Shown in pieces: positions 1 through 18,822 of a DNA stretch of 64,000 nt. Every line of letters starts with the position of its first letter. The first letter of the stretch is position 1. Source of the DNA: Cristatella mucedo (Eukaryota > Bryozoa > Phylactolaemata > Cristatellidae); NCBI GenBank assembly GCA_009760855.2, contig WPIO01000059.1, positions 1,036,001 through 1,100,000 on the forward strand, given 5' to 3'. The notes under the pieces are model-generated. The model was not told where the DNA came from, searched no databases, and worked only from the letters and a program-made list of their open reading frames with translations. The position numbers were made by a program, and so were the translations under genes.

Positions 1-8751
<8,751 letters not shown>

Positions 8752-9253
8752 ACTCATACTGACAATGCTGACATGATGACTGCCTAGACATTCTGGACGA
8801 CGTTCGAGAGACAGATGTAGCAAGCTTCATTGAAACAGATCCATCGATTGAATTGATTGATCATCACGACAGCAGATCCGACTAACGGAGTGAGCATTGT
8901 TGCAACACATCCTGTCGAATGGAGATTTTGCCGAAGATCGTGTCGGCTAACTAATTCCCATCTCGCCTGCAGATCCTTGATACGTCGTGTCATAACCATA
9001 CCTCTTTTCTATCTGATGTGCCCAGGCAAGATGCTGCTGGCATGCACGTGCTCAGTCTTGTTGTATTTCATCATACGTGTATTTCATAACCAAAAAAATT
9101 GATACGATATTCATGAGGTTCCTATTCTATATACGAATGTGTACGAATTTTTTGTAAGAGATCGTTTACTACTTAACTAAGAGACGGCTGGATGTGAAGG
9201 GACAGTTGGCTAATGTGACCGTGATGCACCAAAAATAAGAAGGCACAGAGATC
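8752..9253. other. Gap between converging RPAP3 and UNC119 3' ends
   Basis: This holds the RPAP3 3' UTR. No AATAAA is seen on the + strand; AAAATAAG near 9232 is the nearest variant. A stretch at about 8790-8880 reads as an acidic peptide-like segment with stops. It was not identified. Confidence 0.5.
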
Positions 9254-9259
9254 TTTATT
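9254..9259 (-). terminator. Poly(A) signal, UNC119
   Basis: AATAAA on the - strand lies 518 nt past the UNC119 stop. It is the first canonical hexamer downstream and sits in the short gap shared with the converging RPAP3 3' end. Confidence 0.5.
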
Positions 9260-9776
9260 GGCTAGCACAACAAAACGCACTGCTGAGAGGCAGTCCAAGT
9301 CACCATTGCTGGTGGCAGCATAACAATGTGTGCGTGCAATTTGTGGCTTCGTCTAGGCTAGTACATCTACTTTGAGAGGAACACCGATCAACAGCATGCT
9401 CTTGCTGAAGTAGCGACAGAATGCGCCGAGTACAACACGTAGCAATAGGAGCAGCAGGGAAACAAATGGAGGACGGCAGCAGCTAGCAACAACAGCCAGC
9501 CGCTAGCCAGCCGGCTGTTGCTTGTAGCTGCCCGGGCCGTCAGAGTCAAACGGCCAGGGTGTGAAGGTACAAGACGCACGACAAGGCAGACGCATACTAC
9601 GTGCTCAGCATTAGCAAGGCGCCAAAAATAATATGAGTCATCATCACAGTTGAGCAACCGCCATCCATTGACCGTCGTCGAGCGGAAAGTAGGCGGGTGG
9701 CTACACGGCTACAGCAGCGCCCGGCTCAGGGGCGGCAACGGCGCGGTCTCCGCTCCCTGCGAGCCGTGGCACACCG

Positions 9777-9892
9777 TTAGGCGCTGGCCACATTGTAGGC
9801 GTACTCGGCTTTGTTATGCATAATGAGACGACCGTTCACGAAGTAGAAGCTGTCCGATTTGGTCTCGTACGGCCGGTCGATCATTTCTTGCA
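9777..9892 (-). CDS. UNC119: UNC119 terminal exon
   Basis: Acceptor GCGTTGCAG|TGCAAG completes a Met codon. The exon encodes [18 protein letters not shown] then [22 protein letters not shown]. It is equivalent to the human ending with YETQSDSFYFV and MHNKADYSY. Confidence 0.94.
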
Positions 9893-11462
9893 CTGCAACG
9901 CGATGTGAGCAGCAGGGAGATCGATCGGGTCGATCGTGGGATGATGACCCGACGATGGCTGGGTGTGAGTGACATGCTTTGCATCGCATGCCGTGCAGAC
10001 GTCGTTTGCACTTGGGTTCGGAGGTTTCGGCTTTGGGTTCGAATCTGCAGGACGGCAGGACGGCTCTTACTCTTCTGCACTACGACGACATCCATTAGGT
10101 TAGCTGACTCAACAGCCTCATTTATAAAGAAGCAGAAGATCCTTAACGGCTATCACCACCACTTGCAGTGGCCAACAAAGGATGGCCCACTGTAGGACTC
10201 AAAAAAACTCGCGAACCGGGTCGTGCGGGGCGAGCACCTCACCTCCTGGGCGAAGACCCAGGGGCAATCAAGTCTGCCTACTTTCAGATACATAACATTG
10301 CTAAAATTCAGGCTTGTTTAGATAAGGATACCACGTCTAAGTTGGTCCATGCATTTGTGACCTCTCGTCTTGACTTCTTAACTTTCTCACTGCTTGCTAG
10401 TCTACTGGCCTGCGCAATCAGGAGTTTACAGCTGGTGCAAAACTCTGCGGCTGGGCTTGTCTGTCGTGAGCATCGCAGTTGCCACACTACACCACTTCTC
10501 GCAGACCTGCAGTGGCTACCAGTCAAGCAACGCATTGACTTTAAGGTTTTGTCACTCACTTTCAAGTCCCTTCATTCTTTGGCTCCAATCTGCCTATCAG
10601 ATCTATTGCCCCACCAGGCGTCATCATGGTCACCAGGCACCATCGTCCCACCTGCTTTTCAGAATCAAACTGGTTGCCTATACCTTGTACAAACCTCAAA
10701 TCTTTGGAGACCGTGCCTTTGGTTCGTATGCTCCCAGAGCCTGGAACTCACTCCGGACTTGTGTCACGACATCCCCCTGATATGAGCATATTTAAAAAGA
10801 AACGCACCTTTTTATCACAGAATGTAGTGGGTCCTTGTGATTCAACTTTTGTGTGCTTATGCGTGCTGACACTGTGCATGCTGCCACTAACCACACTTGC
10901 ATGCTGACCCTGTGCATGTCACCCCTAACCATGTTACTTTTGTTGTTTATTGAGCATGCTACCACTAACCGTTCGATCGTGCTTCCTTTGCAGCAAAATT
11001 CGAAGCGCCTAGAAAGAAATTGAGTTCTCTGAGGATGCTTTATCAACTGTGTTATTATAATTATTATTACTATTACTATTATTATTACCATGACTACTTG
11101 CATCAGACAATAAAGGATCGCCTGCTGCAGGACTCGGATCCGCGATGTCAAGGGCGAGCATCTCGACCTAAGCAACGAACAAACTTCAAATCGTTTGGAG
11201 ACCCTTAGTTCGTACGCTTCCAAAGCCTGAAATTCACCTCCGACCGACGTTAAATCTTCTGACTTGACATTTATAGGTAAACTTAAAACCCACCTGATCC
11301 TCACAGCATTCGCTAGGTCCATTGGAATATTCTTTAGTTCGCTTATGTGCGCTGACACTTCGAACTCTGCTTATCACTAACCAATTAACAAGCTTCCTTT
11401 CCAGTATATGTAAAGTGTCTAGAAAGACATGTAGTCTTCCTAAAGTGCTATACAGTACACAC

Positions 11463-11494
<32 letters not shown>

Positions 11495-12911
11495 GCTACC
11501 CTTGCTTCAGTTGCACCGAGTTTACACCACCCGGATTGAGATTCGGTTTTCTTAGGGTGCTTGCTATACAAAGAGACCTACCACCTCTTATCGTTAGTGC
11601 TATTAATAATACAATTATTACTGCTAATATTTCGAGGCGATGGACCGACCAAACGGTGAGGAGGCTGACGGGGAGCGGTAGCCCTTCGAAAACCACACCA
11701 CTTACGTGAGTGACATGTGAGCTCGGCGAACGAGGCAGGCGAAGCCGCCGCACGAGGCAAGCGAGGCGATGGCAAGCGAGGCAGCAGCAGCAGCTTACTT
11801 ACTTTGCTCTTCGTTGAGCTGTGGAAGCTCGTAAATGTGCTCGCACGAGTTACGGCTTTCGGGCATGCAGAAGCCGAAGTTGAAATCGAAACTTTTGAGC
11901 AGCTTCTTCTGGAAATAGTGCCTCTCGATCATCCTGAAGTTTTGAATGGGTGTGCTCCCAACCGTGAACTCCACACTGCTCGAAAATACGGACGATGCAA
12001 ACGTGACCAAGCGCTGACTGAGTCGGTTGACCTTAATGAAGAGTCTAGGACGCGAAGCTCGCGAAACGCTTCACGGCAGCCAGGCGGCGATGGCGAATCG
12101 ACATTAGAGATATAGCGAAGAGAGGCCGAACCGAGCGGCGCTTGGCTGCAAGCACCGCGCCGACACTTAAAATATAAAATAAATATAGTTAATTTGTATA
12201 GCACCCTAGGAGAACTTAATCTCTGTTCAGGCGCTCCACATATGCCACGGGGCTCAAGCCCATGACCTCGGCCAGGCCTTGGTCGGGGGGGGGGGCGAGC
12301 ACCTCAACCACTGGGCCAACTCATCAAGGCACTTGAGTGTTGCAGGCTTGACGCTTCGAGTGATGACAGTGATCGTTGGCATCGCGGCCGAAGGCGAACA
12401 CGTGGCTCGAAGCTTCTAGAAGCGATGAACGGCGAGCCATGGTACTGCCCGAGAAACTCTGCCGCTTAGACGCTCTGCACGGCCTCCGGGAAGAGGCCGG
12501 GATAATTTGCCGTTCCTGAGAACGGTCTCCAAATTAGGGCTGCCGACAAAGAGAAACGTCGGGCACTTCTGTGCCTCCCAGTTCCCCCAATTACATACGT
12601 CCGAGCTCTGACTCAGTTTCGCGATGCCCCTAAGGGAATGCCCTGCTCACCAAAGAGCTGCCAAAGCCTTTCACCTTTAGGACATTCTTGCATGGAACGT
12701 TGCACAAGGTTGATTCGAGAGCTCCTCTCACCGCTCCTTCAGCTGGGGCGAGCTGGTGGCGATCGGCTAGCTAGCATGCCGTTTGCTGCACCGTCGGTAG
12801 CGACAACCAGCAGCGGCTAGCGAGGGCGACTGAAACTGCAGCAGACGACAGCTGACGAGAGCACGCGATAGCGGCTAGGCTTGTCTAGCTGGCAGCCGTG
12901 CATTCCTTTTG

Positions 12912-12992
<81 letters not shown>

Positions 12993-13778
12993 GAGGGGCA
13001 GATGCTTTATTTAGCCACCATCCCGCGTAGTAATACTGACGCAGCCTTATGATCTTGCACGCCACGCTGCCGCACACGTCGGACCAAAGCGTCGCTTCAG
13101 AACGAGAAAACTCAATGACAGCAGCTGCTACGCATGGCCGGTCAAACAGGGAAAGCAATCGTGAGGAAAAAAACCAACTCGGAAAACTCGGGCCCGAAAG
13201 CTTGGGTTCGTAATTGTTCAAATTTTTAAATAAAATGCAAGAATCGCTAGATATGAGTTAGTGCAATGGCGGAGTCAGGGTCCCCCCTACATCGGGGCAT
13301 CGAGCTGGACCACCCCCATTCCTAATGCCCCGCGACCTTCACCAGCGATGAAATTGTGCTTTAATTCCACTCAACGAGCAACCGCCGAGTTCGTGTCGAA
13401 TAAACACTGATTTCACGCTCTAAAAAAATTTTATTAATGCTGTCTGGCCCCCCACTTACATAATAATGTTGCTGGTCTTGCCAACCTCCTCCCCACTAGG
13501 TGAAGATCCTGGCTCACCAACAAGTTCTGCTCACCAAGAATAGCTCACCAACCGGTTAGCTGAACGGATGATGAGTAGCCCGGGTGAAGGGCGTCACTAA
13601 GTACGTACAGCCAGCGTAACGACGCGTTCGTTTCCTTCCCTTCTTCGCGGAAACTCGCCTCGGGCAGCCTCGATTCGAGCAGCCTCGATTTGGGCAGCTT
13701 CGAGTAGAACAGTCTCGATTTTCGCTACGGATTCTTCGTAACAGCGGCCTCTGCTCCCTCCTTCACCGTTGCTTCATT

Positions 13779-13851
<73 letters not shown>

Positions 13852-14644
13852 ACGTTCGCTCTCACTCACGTGGCGCCTACGGTCTTCAGGCTCAGGAACT
13901 GCGGGCTAAACTGGTACTTCACGTGACGCCCGTGGTTGCTGTCAGCTTCGGAGCCACCGGAAGACTGCGAGTTCGCTTCTTCTGCAGCGTCTGCCGCGTC
14001 TGAGCGTTGAGCACACTCTTGAGATGCTCCAAAAATGCAGAGCGAACGCTCGCGACGCGGCGCGAGCAGCGCGATAATAGCAGGCGCGTTACCTGCTACG
14101 TCTTCCGGTTTCGCGACCTCAAACAGAGTCTCGCCCGATTCCATGTCCCTCAGCTTAAATCGCACGAACTCGATCTTGTAAGTGTTAGCCTCGGGGGAGC
14201 ACAAGTAGGCTGGAAATAAAATATTTACCTCATCCCAGCGCGTCATAATGACAGACCGAGCGCTGACCGAGGGCTGCGAGAAAATAAGCGGCGGCCCAAA
14301 GGCCAAAGGCCAGACGAGACGCGGAAAGTCGGCTGCTGCTACGCTATTCGTGCGGGTGAAAAATAGCCAAAACGCGACGGCGAAAAGCGGAGCGCAGCGA
14401 TTTAACGATTGAGCGAAGCCACAAGGAGGACGCGATGAAAATTAGTGGCAACTCTCCGGGGGCGGACGGGTGTTTCGTAAGCACGGCGCCGCTAAGAGTA
14501 CGTACTATCGGTCGGTGCCGCGTACTGAAGGACAAGTTCAGGCGTGACATCCTCCGGCGACTGCGAGGCGGCATCGCCGCCCGACTTGGCTTTCCTGCTG
14601 AGGAATCCGCCTCTCTTCTTCTTCTTTCCTACCTCTACACTCAT
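9777..14644 (-). CDS. UNC119: UNC119 lipid-binding chaperone, complete gene of five exons (218 aa)
   Basis: UNC119 is a cytosolic beta-sandwich (GMP-PDE delta family) chaperone. It binds N-myristoylated cargo such as G-alpha transducin and delivers it to cilia and membranes, with release by ARL3. Exons are 14506-14644, 14093-14209, 13870-13981, 11803-11975 and 9777-9892; the total of 657 nt encodes 218 aa plus TAA, close to the nematode protein (about 219 aa) and shorter than human (240). Landmarks in order are a basic N-terminus ([11 protein letters not shown]), VTPELVLQ then [75 protein letters not shown], and [11 protein letters not shown] then IMHNKAEY. All junctions are GT-AG with matching phases. 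Intron 2 is only 111 bp, in frame and stop-free, so it could be retained. Intron 3 begins near a (CGG)24 tract. Confidence 0.93.
10108..10250 (-). mobile_element. SINE-A fragment
   Basis: The - strand reads a degenerate tRNA-like head and then the GTGGTGATAGCCGTTAAGG body and the 3' segment. It abuts the LINE-A copy that starts at about 10264. It lies inside UNC119 intron 4. Confidence 0.65.
10264..11085 (+). mobile_element. LINE-A copy, 5'-truncated, in UNC119 intron 4
   Basis: Coding remnants [52 protein letters not shown] and [16 protein letters not shown] are followed by the 3' UTR, the AGCGCC hairpin and an (ATT)n tail at about 11050-11090. It is antisense to UNC119. Confidence 0.92.
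11098..11168 (-). mobile_element. SINE-A head fragment
   Basis: The - strand has a degenerate B-box region (CGGATCCGAGTCCTGCAG) and CGATCCTTTATTG, as in the SINE-A body start. Confidence 0.5.
11205..11495 (+). mobile_element. Diverged LINE-A-type 3' end
   Basis: It matches the LINE-A segment from the TTCGTACGCTTCCAAAGCCTG coding end through the 3' UTR to a (TTA)n tail at 11462-11493. The 3' hairpin is changed (GTGTCTAGAAAGACATG), so this is an older copy. Confidence 0.75.
11803..11975 (-). CDS. UNC119: UNC119 exon 4
   Basis: Acceptor GAGCAG|TGTGG; donor CAAA|GTAAGTAAG. The exon encodes [46 protein letters not shown] and LNEEQ. This is the most conserved part of UNC119, with the invariant FRMIERHYF and FGFC blocks. 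Confidence 0.95.
12176..12325 (-). mobile_element. SINE-B copy
   Basis: On the - strand: head with GTTGGCCCAGTGGTTGAGG and GGGCTTGAGCCCC, body, then hairpin GCGCCTGAACAGAGATTAAG and tail. A G run (12284-12296) expands the spacer. It lies in UNC119 intron 3. Confidence 0.86.
12913..12989. repeat. (GT)n microsatellite in UNC119 intron 3
   Basis: About 38 uninterrupted GT units. It is far from either splice site of the intron. Confidence 0.97.
13290..13500. repeat. Unnamed dispersed repeat, copy 1
   Basis: It shares an ordered set of segments with 40400-40640: a C-rich block, ACGAAATT/GATGAAATT, ATTCCACTC, AACGAGCAAC-type sequence, GAATAAACACTG, TTATTAATG and GTCTGGCCCC. No TIR or tail is apparent. 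AATAAA inside it hints at a retroelement 3' region. It lies in UNC119 intron 3. Confidence 0.6.
13779..13850. repeat. (CCG)24 trinucleotide repeat in UNC119 intron 3
   Basis: An uninterrupted 72 bp. In the UNC119 transcript it reads (CGG)24 and begins 18 nt past the exon 3 donor. Confidence 0.98.
13870..13981 (-). CDS. UNC119: UNC119 exon 3
   Basis: Acceptor GCTGCAG|AAGAAG; donor AC|GTGAGTGAG. After a Ser/Gly/Glu-rich loop it encodes [19 protein letters not shown]. If the 111-bp intron 2 is not removed, exons 2 and 3 merge without a stop and the variable loop grows by 37 residues. Confidence 0.88.
14093..14209 (-). CDS. UNC119: UNC119 exon 2
   Basis: Acceptor TTATTTCCAG|CC; donor GCAG|GTAACG. 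The exon encodes [20 protein letters not shown] then [14 protein letters not shown], the first conserved beta-strands of the fold. Confidence 0.9.
14506..14644 (-). CDS. UNC119: UNC119 exon 1 with start codon
   Basis: The ATG is at 14644 (context GGTCATGA). The exon encodes 46 residues: a Lys-rich leader and then [18 protein letters not shown]. It ends GATA|GTACGT in phase 1. With the next exon it gives VTPELVLQ plus twelve residues to LCSP, exactly the spacing of nematode ITPNDVLAL to LCSP. An upstream non-coding exon cannot be excluded. Confidence 0.82.
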
Positions 14645-14845
14645 GACCTATCTGCTCGCGCCGCACTAGATTAGGCTCGAGCGCGTCGCAAGCGCCGCGG
14701 GTCTCAGGGCCCCTTGCGGCTCCAAAACAAACAATATGGTCGCCAGCGGAAGACCCCCGTGACGCGACGTCACAGAGCGCCCCGGCATACCCATAGTAAC
14801 GCGATGACCTATGGGATACGGCCTTCCGCGAACGCGGCCATCCTG
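14645..14845 (-). promoter_or_regulatory. UNC119 5' flank, GC-rich probable promoter
   Basis: CpG-rich sequence just upstream of the UNC119 ATG, ending where a LINE-A copy starts. On the - strand it contains GTTACTATGGGTAT (14787-14800), a partial match to the RFX X-box (12 of 14 consensus positions), and a CRE-like GACGTCAC on the + strand. No TATA box is evident. Function is inferred from position only. Confidence 0.4.
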
Positions 14846-15198
14846 CTTAATAAGAATAATAATAATGCACTTGATAAAGTGCCCTCATAGAACTCAATCT
14901 CTTTCTAGGCGCTTCACATTTGCTGCAAAGGGAAGCGCGATTGAATAGTGTGTAATATCATGCTTGATAAACAACATGAATAACATGGTTAGGGGTGACA
15001 TGCACAGGGTCAGAATGCAAGTGTGGTTTGTGGCCGCATGCACAGTGTCAGCACGCATAAGCACATGAAGGACGAATCACAGGGACCCACTAAATTCTGT
15101 CCTAAATAGGTGCGTTTTTAAATTCTTTTTAAAAGTGATCGAGTAAGGAGATGTCGTGATGCTAGTCGGGAGGGAATTCCAGGCTTTGGGAGCATACG
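14845..15198 (-). mobile_element. LINE-A 3' end, truncated
   Basis: The (ATT)n tail is at 14847-14860, then the hairpin, the 3' UTR and the last coding residues, with identity to other LINE-A tails throughout. It stops at a probable LTR insertion. Confidence 0.88.
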
Positions 15199-15203
15199 AA
15201 CTT

Positions 15204-15532
15204 TGTGCTAGTATTAGTTGACCATCGGGTACGCATTGATTTCGCTTCCGCCTGTCTCGTGCCTCCTTCGAGGAAATACGCTCTAGTGGTTTCTCGCACG
15301 ATCCTCTCTTTAATCGAGTCAAGCAATTAGCGTCTGCGCTCTGCGCAGACGCCTGCCGTGCGGTCGCGCTGGGTAGCCCAGTTCGTTTTATTACCTAGCA
15401 TCGCTTCGCTAGCTGTAGCCAACTGCCCTCATTTGTTCGCCCCTCCGACTTGGTAATAAAAGATAGTTCTCTCGAACGAGATTTCTTCGCGTTAGGCGCG
15501 GCGTCGCGGCGCGCTGCATTCACCGGGTATCA
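15204..15532. mobile_element. Probable solo LTR with 5-bp target duplication
   Basis: The 329-bp unit begins TGTGCTAG and ends GGGTATCA. It is flanked by AACTT on both sides (15199-15203 and 15533-15537). It holds AATAAAA near 15459 and a hairpin GCGTCTGCGC/GCGCAGACGC (15330-15352). TG...CA ends plus a 5-bp duplication fit an LTR retrotransposon. No internal region or second LTR is in the window, and the right flank does not resume the LINE-A sequence, which weakens the call. Confidence 0.45.
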
Positions 15533-15600
15533 AACTTGACAAGCCCGCAGGAGAGGCTGCCATACCAGATCGATCTGCACCTGCACAGAAAGCTCTCACG

Positions 15601-15790
15601 TAATAAATAAATAAATAAATCTTAGCTGATTAAACAGCCGTTTTTGTATAGCGACAGAAGAGCCTTTACGGCTATCACCACCGCTTGCAGGGGTGATACA
15701 GAATCACCCACCGCAGGAATCGAACCCACGACCTCGGGACCGAGGTCGTGTAAGCAACCACCTTACCTAGTGTGCCATCACGGCTCACCT
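15601..15790 (-). mobile_element. SINE-A copy, near full length
   Basis: The - strand reads GAGCCGTGATGGCACACTAG (head with A-box region), B box GGGTTCGATTCCTG, GTGATAGCCGTAAAGGCTC, CGCTATACAAAAACGG, a TTAATCAGCTAAG end and a tail of TTTA units at 15601-15619. It is the best-preserved copy of the family here. Confidence 0.9.
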
Positions 15791-16365
15791 ACGTAAGTGC
15801 CTTAGCGGGTTAAACTAGGGCACCTAGAACGATCTGCCGCGCTTATCTAGCCAAGCGGAGCCGCCGTCGGGAGGCGACGTTTTGAGATCTACTCGGTTGA
15901 GGATGGAGCTTTGGGCCGGACGACGTGGTCTGGACGGGGACCTACTAATACGCTGCATTAACCTAAGGGTGCTAGGCTAGTAGACAGGCGTGAGAATGCC
16001 GTCAGCCGCCTAATACGATACATTTACCAAGGAGTGAGGCCGGTAGGCGGGTGTAAGAAGACCAAGACCCAACGGCTTGGAGCGAATTAATGAGATGACT
16101 GAACCCGAAATAAATAAATAAACGATGAATTAATAAACGAATGGACATCGAGAGTTGGGTCTGAGAGAATAGCAACTACACCCGAGTTCGGGAGCTTAGG
16201 TGGGAGAGAATCAAAGTAAGATCGTCGATAGAGTGCAGGGCTGCAACTGCAGAAGCTCAATCGGGAGATATTATGCTTCGAGAGCACGAGAGTGCGAAGC
16301 TATGGCGACGAATTGCTAAGCGTCGCTTTTAAGCCTTTCGGAACCCGGCTTTAATATAAAATAAT

Positions 16366-16430
16366 CATAGCCAATCGTTTGCATAGCACCCTTGGAGAAC
16401 TTAATCTCAATCCAGGTATTTTACCACTCG
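16366..16430 (-). mobile_element. SINE-B 3' fragment
   Basis: The - strand keeps only the GGATTGAGATTAAGTTCTCC hairpin and the CTATGCAAACGAT tail. Confidence 0.6.
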
Positions 16431-18638
16431 CCAAGAGGGAAGCGACAACCAAGAGTCAACGACAATCAAGGTGTCTTGCTCAGGTAGCGTACAAAAGCAC
16501 ACACCAGTATCTCGCACAGACGTGCATGCAAAGGCACGCAGGTCCTTTGACCAGCACAAACTCTGGCCAGTAACAAGCTGTATGCCTAGGGATTTTGGAA
16601 ATCAGTCGTGCAGCCCCAACTTTCAGTCGCCTCTCGCCGATAGCGATCAGTTGAGCACTCTTTTCTTTAATGAGCCATAAAAGCTAAGTGCTCATTGTCG
16701 CATCTCCCGGTTGACCAACAATGGTTTTTGCAGAAATTGACTTTGGACATTGCCAGTCGGTAAGGATTTCCTTATCTACAGCCAAAACGAAAGACCTGAG
16801 GCGAACGGCTGACATTTGAATGAAAGCACAGCTGCTTCGATGCCCTCCATACTTGCTGAGCTATAGGAACAGGAATAGCTCGCTGGATGGAGTATGCCTT
16901 CCCTAGGACACGCCCATGCACACTAGGAAGGCCTCGCTGTACAAAGTGCACCAGGTTAATTGACTGGACGCGGCGGTCTTGCGAGCGGTCGGACCACCAC
17001 ACCTCACCTACGAACTCTCGCATTGATGCACTCACCCAGTCACAGGCTCCGCTGTGTCGACGAGCGACTTCGGTCGACTCTGGCGTCTGACAGCGCTCAG
17101 CTCGAGTTTCGCGTGACTACGCCATAGACTCTGCTGACGCGCAAAACATTGACAATCAAGCTTCGCCACCGAGCTGCGTAATTTCGGCCCCAATCGGCAT
17201 CAGCGTCGTTTAGGTCGTTCGATTTCATTAGCAAGGCTAGGCCTCGCAATAGCCCATCATTTCTCGGGGATTCTCGCGGACGATCCGCAACCACTGCCAT
17301 AGATATGCTCCAGGAGTCACTGGATTGGATTCTGCCGATGCGCTCGTGCGCCTTTATTCCCCTCCAGCCAGAAAGGTTGCGCACCTGCTGCGACCCAGCG
17401 ATTGCTCCTTTCTTTTTAATTAGCCTAGTGCCCCTTACACCCAAAGGGCCGTCCAACTATGGCGGAGCTTATCCAATCGATGCGTGCATACGTGCCTTCG
17501 GCAACAGAATTCCAACGCGCGGACCCCGGCATTCAAAATCCACGCGGCCGACCATTTGGATCGTGGTGCAGAGTGGCTTCTGAATCGCAATTCCAGCAAT
17601 CGATGCTCACTGAATAAGGCGTTCACCAGCGTCCCGCGAGCGAGAGAAGCGTATTAGTTCAACTGACTCCCCCTCCCGAAAAGCTCGTGCAGATTTTCCT
17701 AGCTGTCAACTGCCTTGTCTTTCCGTCGTCTGGACCGTCTTCCTGCTTAAAGACCAAGATGCTATCTTAAGTGTCTTTCGAATTTGTTGTACCGCAATCC
17801 TTCACGATGAAGACCTTGGAGCTAGGGCCACTGACTTAAAACTGGAGACCGCTTACGAAGCATCCACGATGAGCACCCTTATGAGCAGGGATCTTTATTT
17901 GTATAACAGATGTACGCATGCACGATTTCCGTCCTGAAAAGAGAACTAAGAGCCTCGCCCCAGTTAGGTTCTCTCTCCGATATACGTAGACGTACTGAGA
18001 GGCTCGCCCCAGTCAGGTTCTGTCCCTCATATACGTAGGAGCGAAGGGATTACCTTCCAAGACACTAAAACATGCAGAGGCCGAACGGTAAATCCTTACA
18101 CCCAAAATATATCCAAACTGTTGCATACAAAAGAGGAGAGAGCAAGCTTGCAGGACTGTGCTCATGGCACCGGCATCGTTCTGCGACAGATGCATTACTT
18201 GTCTGCCGATGGACTGACAAACGCAGTGCCCTTGATGTGCAGTGCAGCAGACACGGTGCCCTTCTTATGCAAGAGGACAACCGGACAGACAAGGTACCTC
18301 TTCATTCGCAGCAGCAGCTGCACGGCGGCTCACTAGAACCTCGACTTAATCGCTGTATAAACGATTTCCAGCGGATCGCCAGCGATCCATCCACCTCGAC
18401 TGTGTATGCCCTTCAAGCCCATCTGACGCTAGCTCCTCACCTGTGCCACTGCAGCACACTGTGCCACATTCATTACCTGCGACGCTTTGTAACTAAATTA
18501 CCTATGCCGCGTTGACAGCCCATTACGTTCGACACTTTGCAGCTCCTCACCTGTGCCGCGTTGATTGCGAACAGCTTTTCGGCGACTTCGGCGACAGCTG
18601 TTGTCGCTGAAGCTTACTTATCCCTTACTTCAGGCAGT
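16431..18638. other. Unassigned intergenic sequence between UNC119 and TKT
   Basis: No conserved exon or known repeat was recognised. A roughly 50-bp imperfect tandem duplication lies at 17949-18038 (both halves contain CTCGCCCCAGT and ATATACGTAG). Confidence 0.5.
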
Positions 18639-18822
18639 GGCGGGACCAACAGTGTGTGTGCGATACAGTGGTGGGACCAACAGTGTGTGTGCGATACAGT
18701 GGTGGGACCAACAGTGTGTGCGATACAGTGGTGGGACCGACAGTGTGTGTGCGATACAGTGGTGGGACCAACAGTGTGTGTGCGATACAGTGGTGGGACC
18801 GACAGTGTGTGTGCGATACCAG
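18639..18822. repeat. 31-bp minisatellite
   Basis: Six units built on GGTGGGACC(A/G)ACAGTGTG and GTGCGATACAGT. Most are 31 bp; one is 29 bp. The last units alternate between ACCAAC and ACCGAC. Reading frames across it are not genes. Confidence 0.95.

Noticed and set aside
8784-8999. Minus-strand frame in the RPAP3 3' flank
   Set aside because: No recognised homology or splice support, and it lies within the expected 3' UTR.
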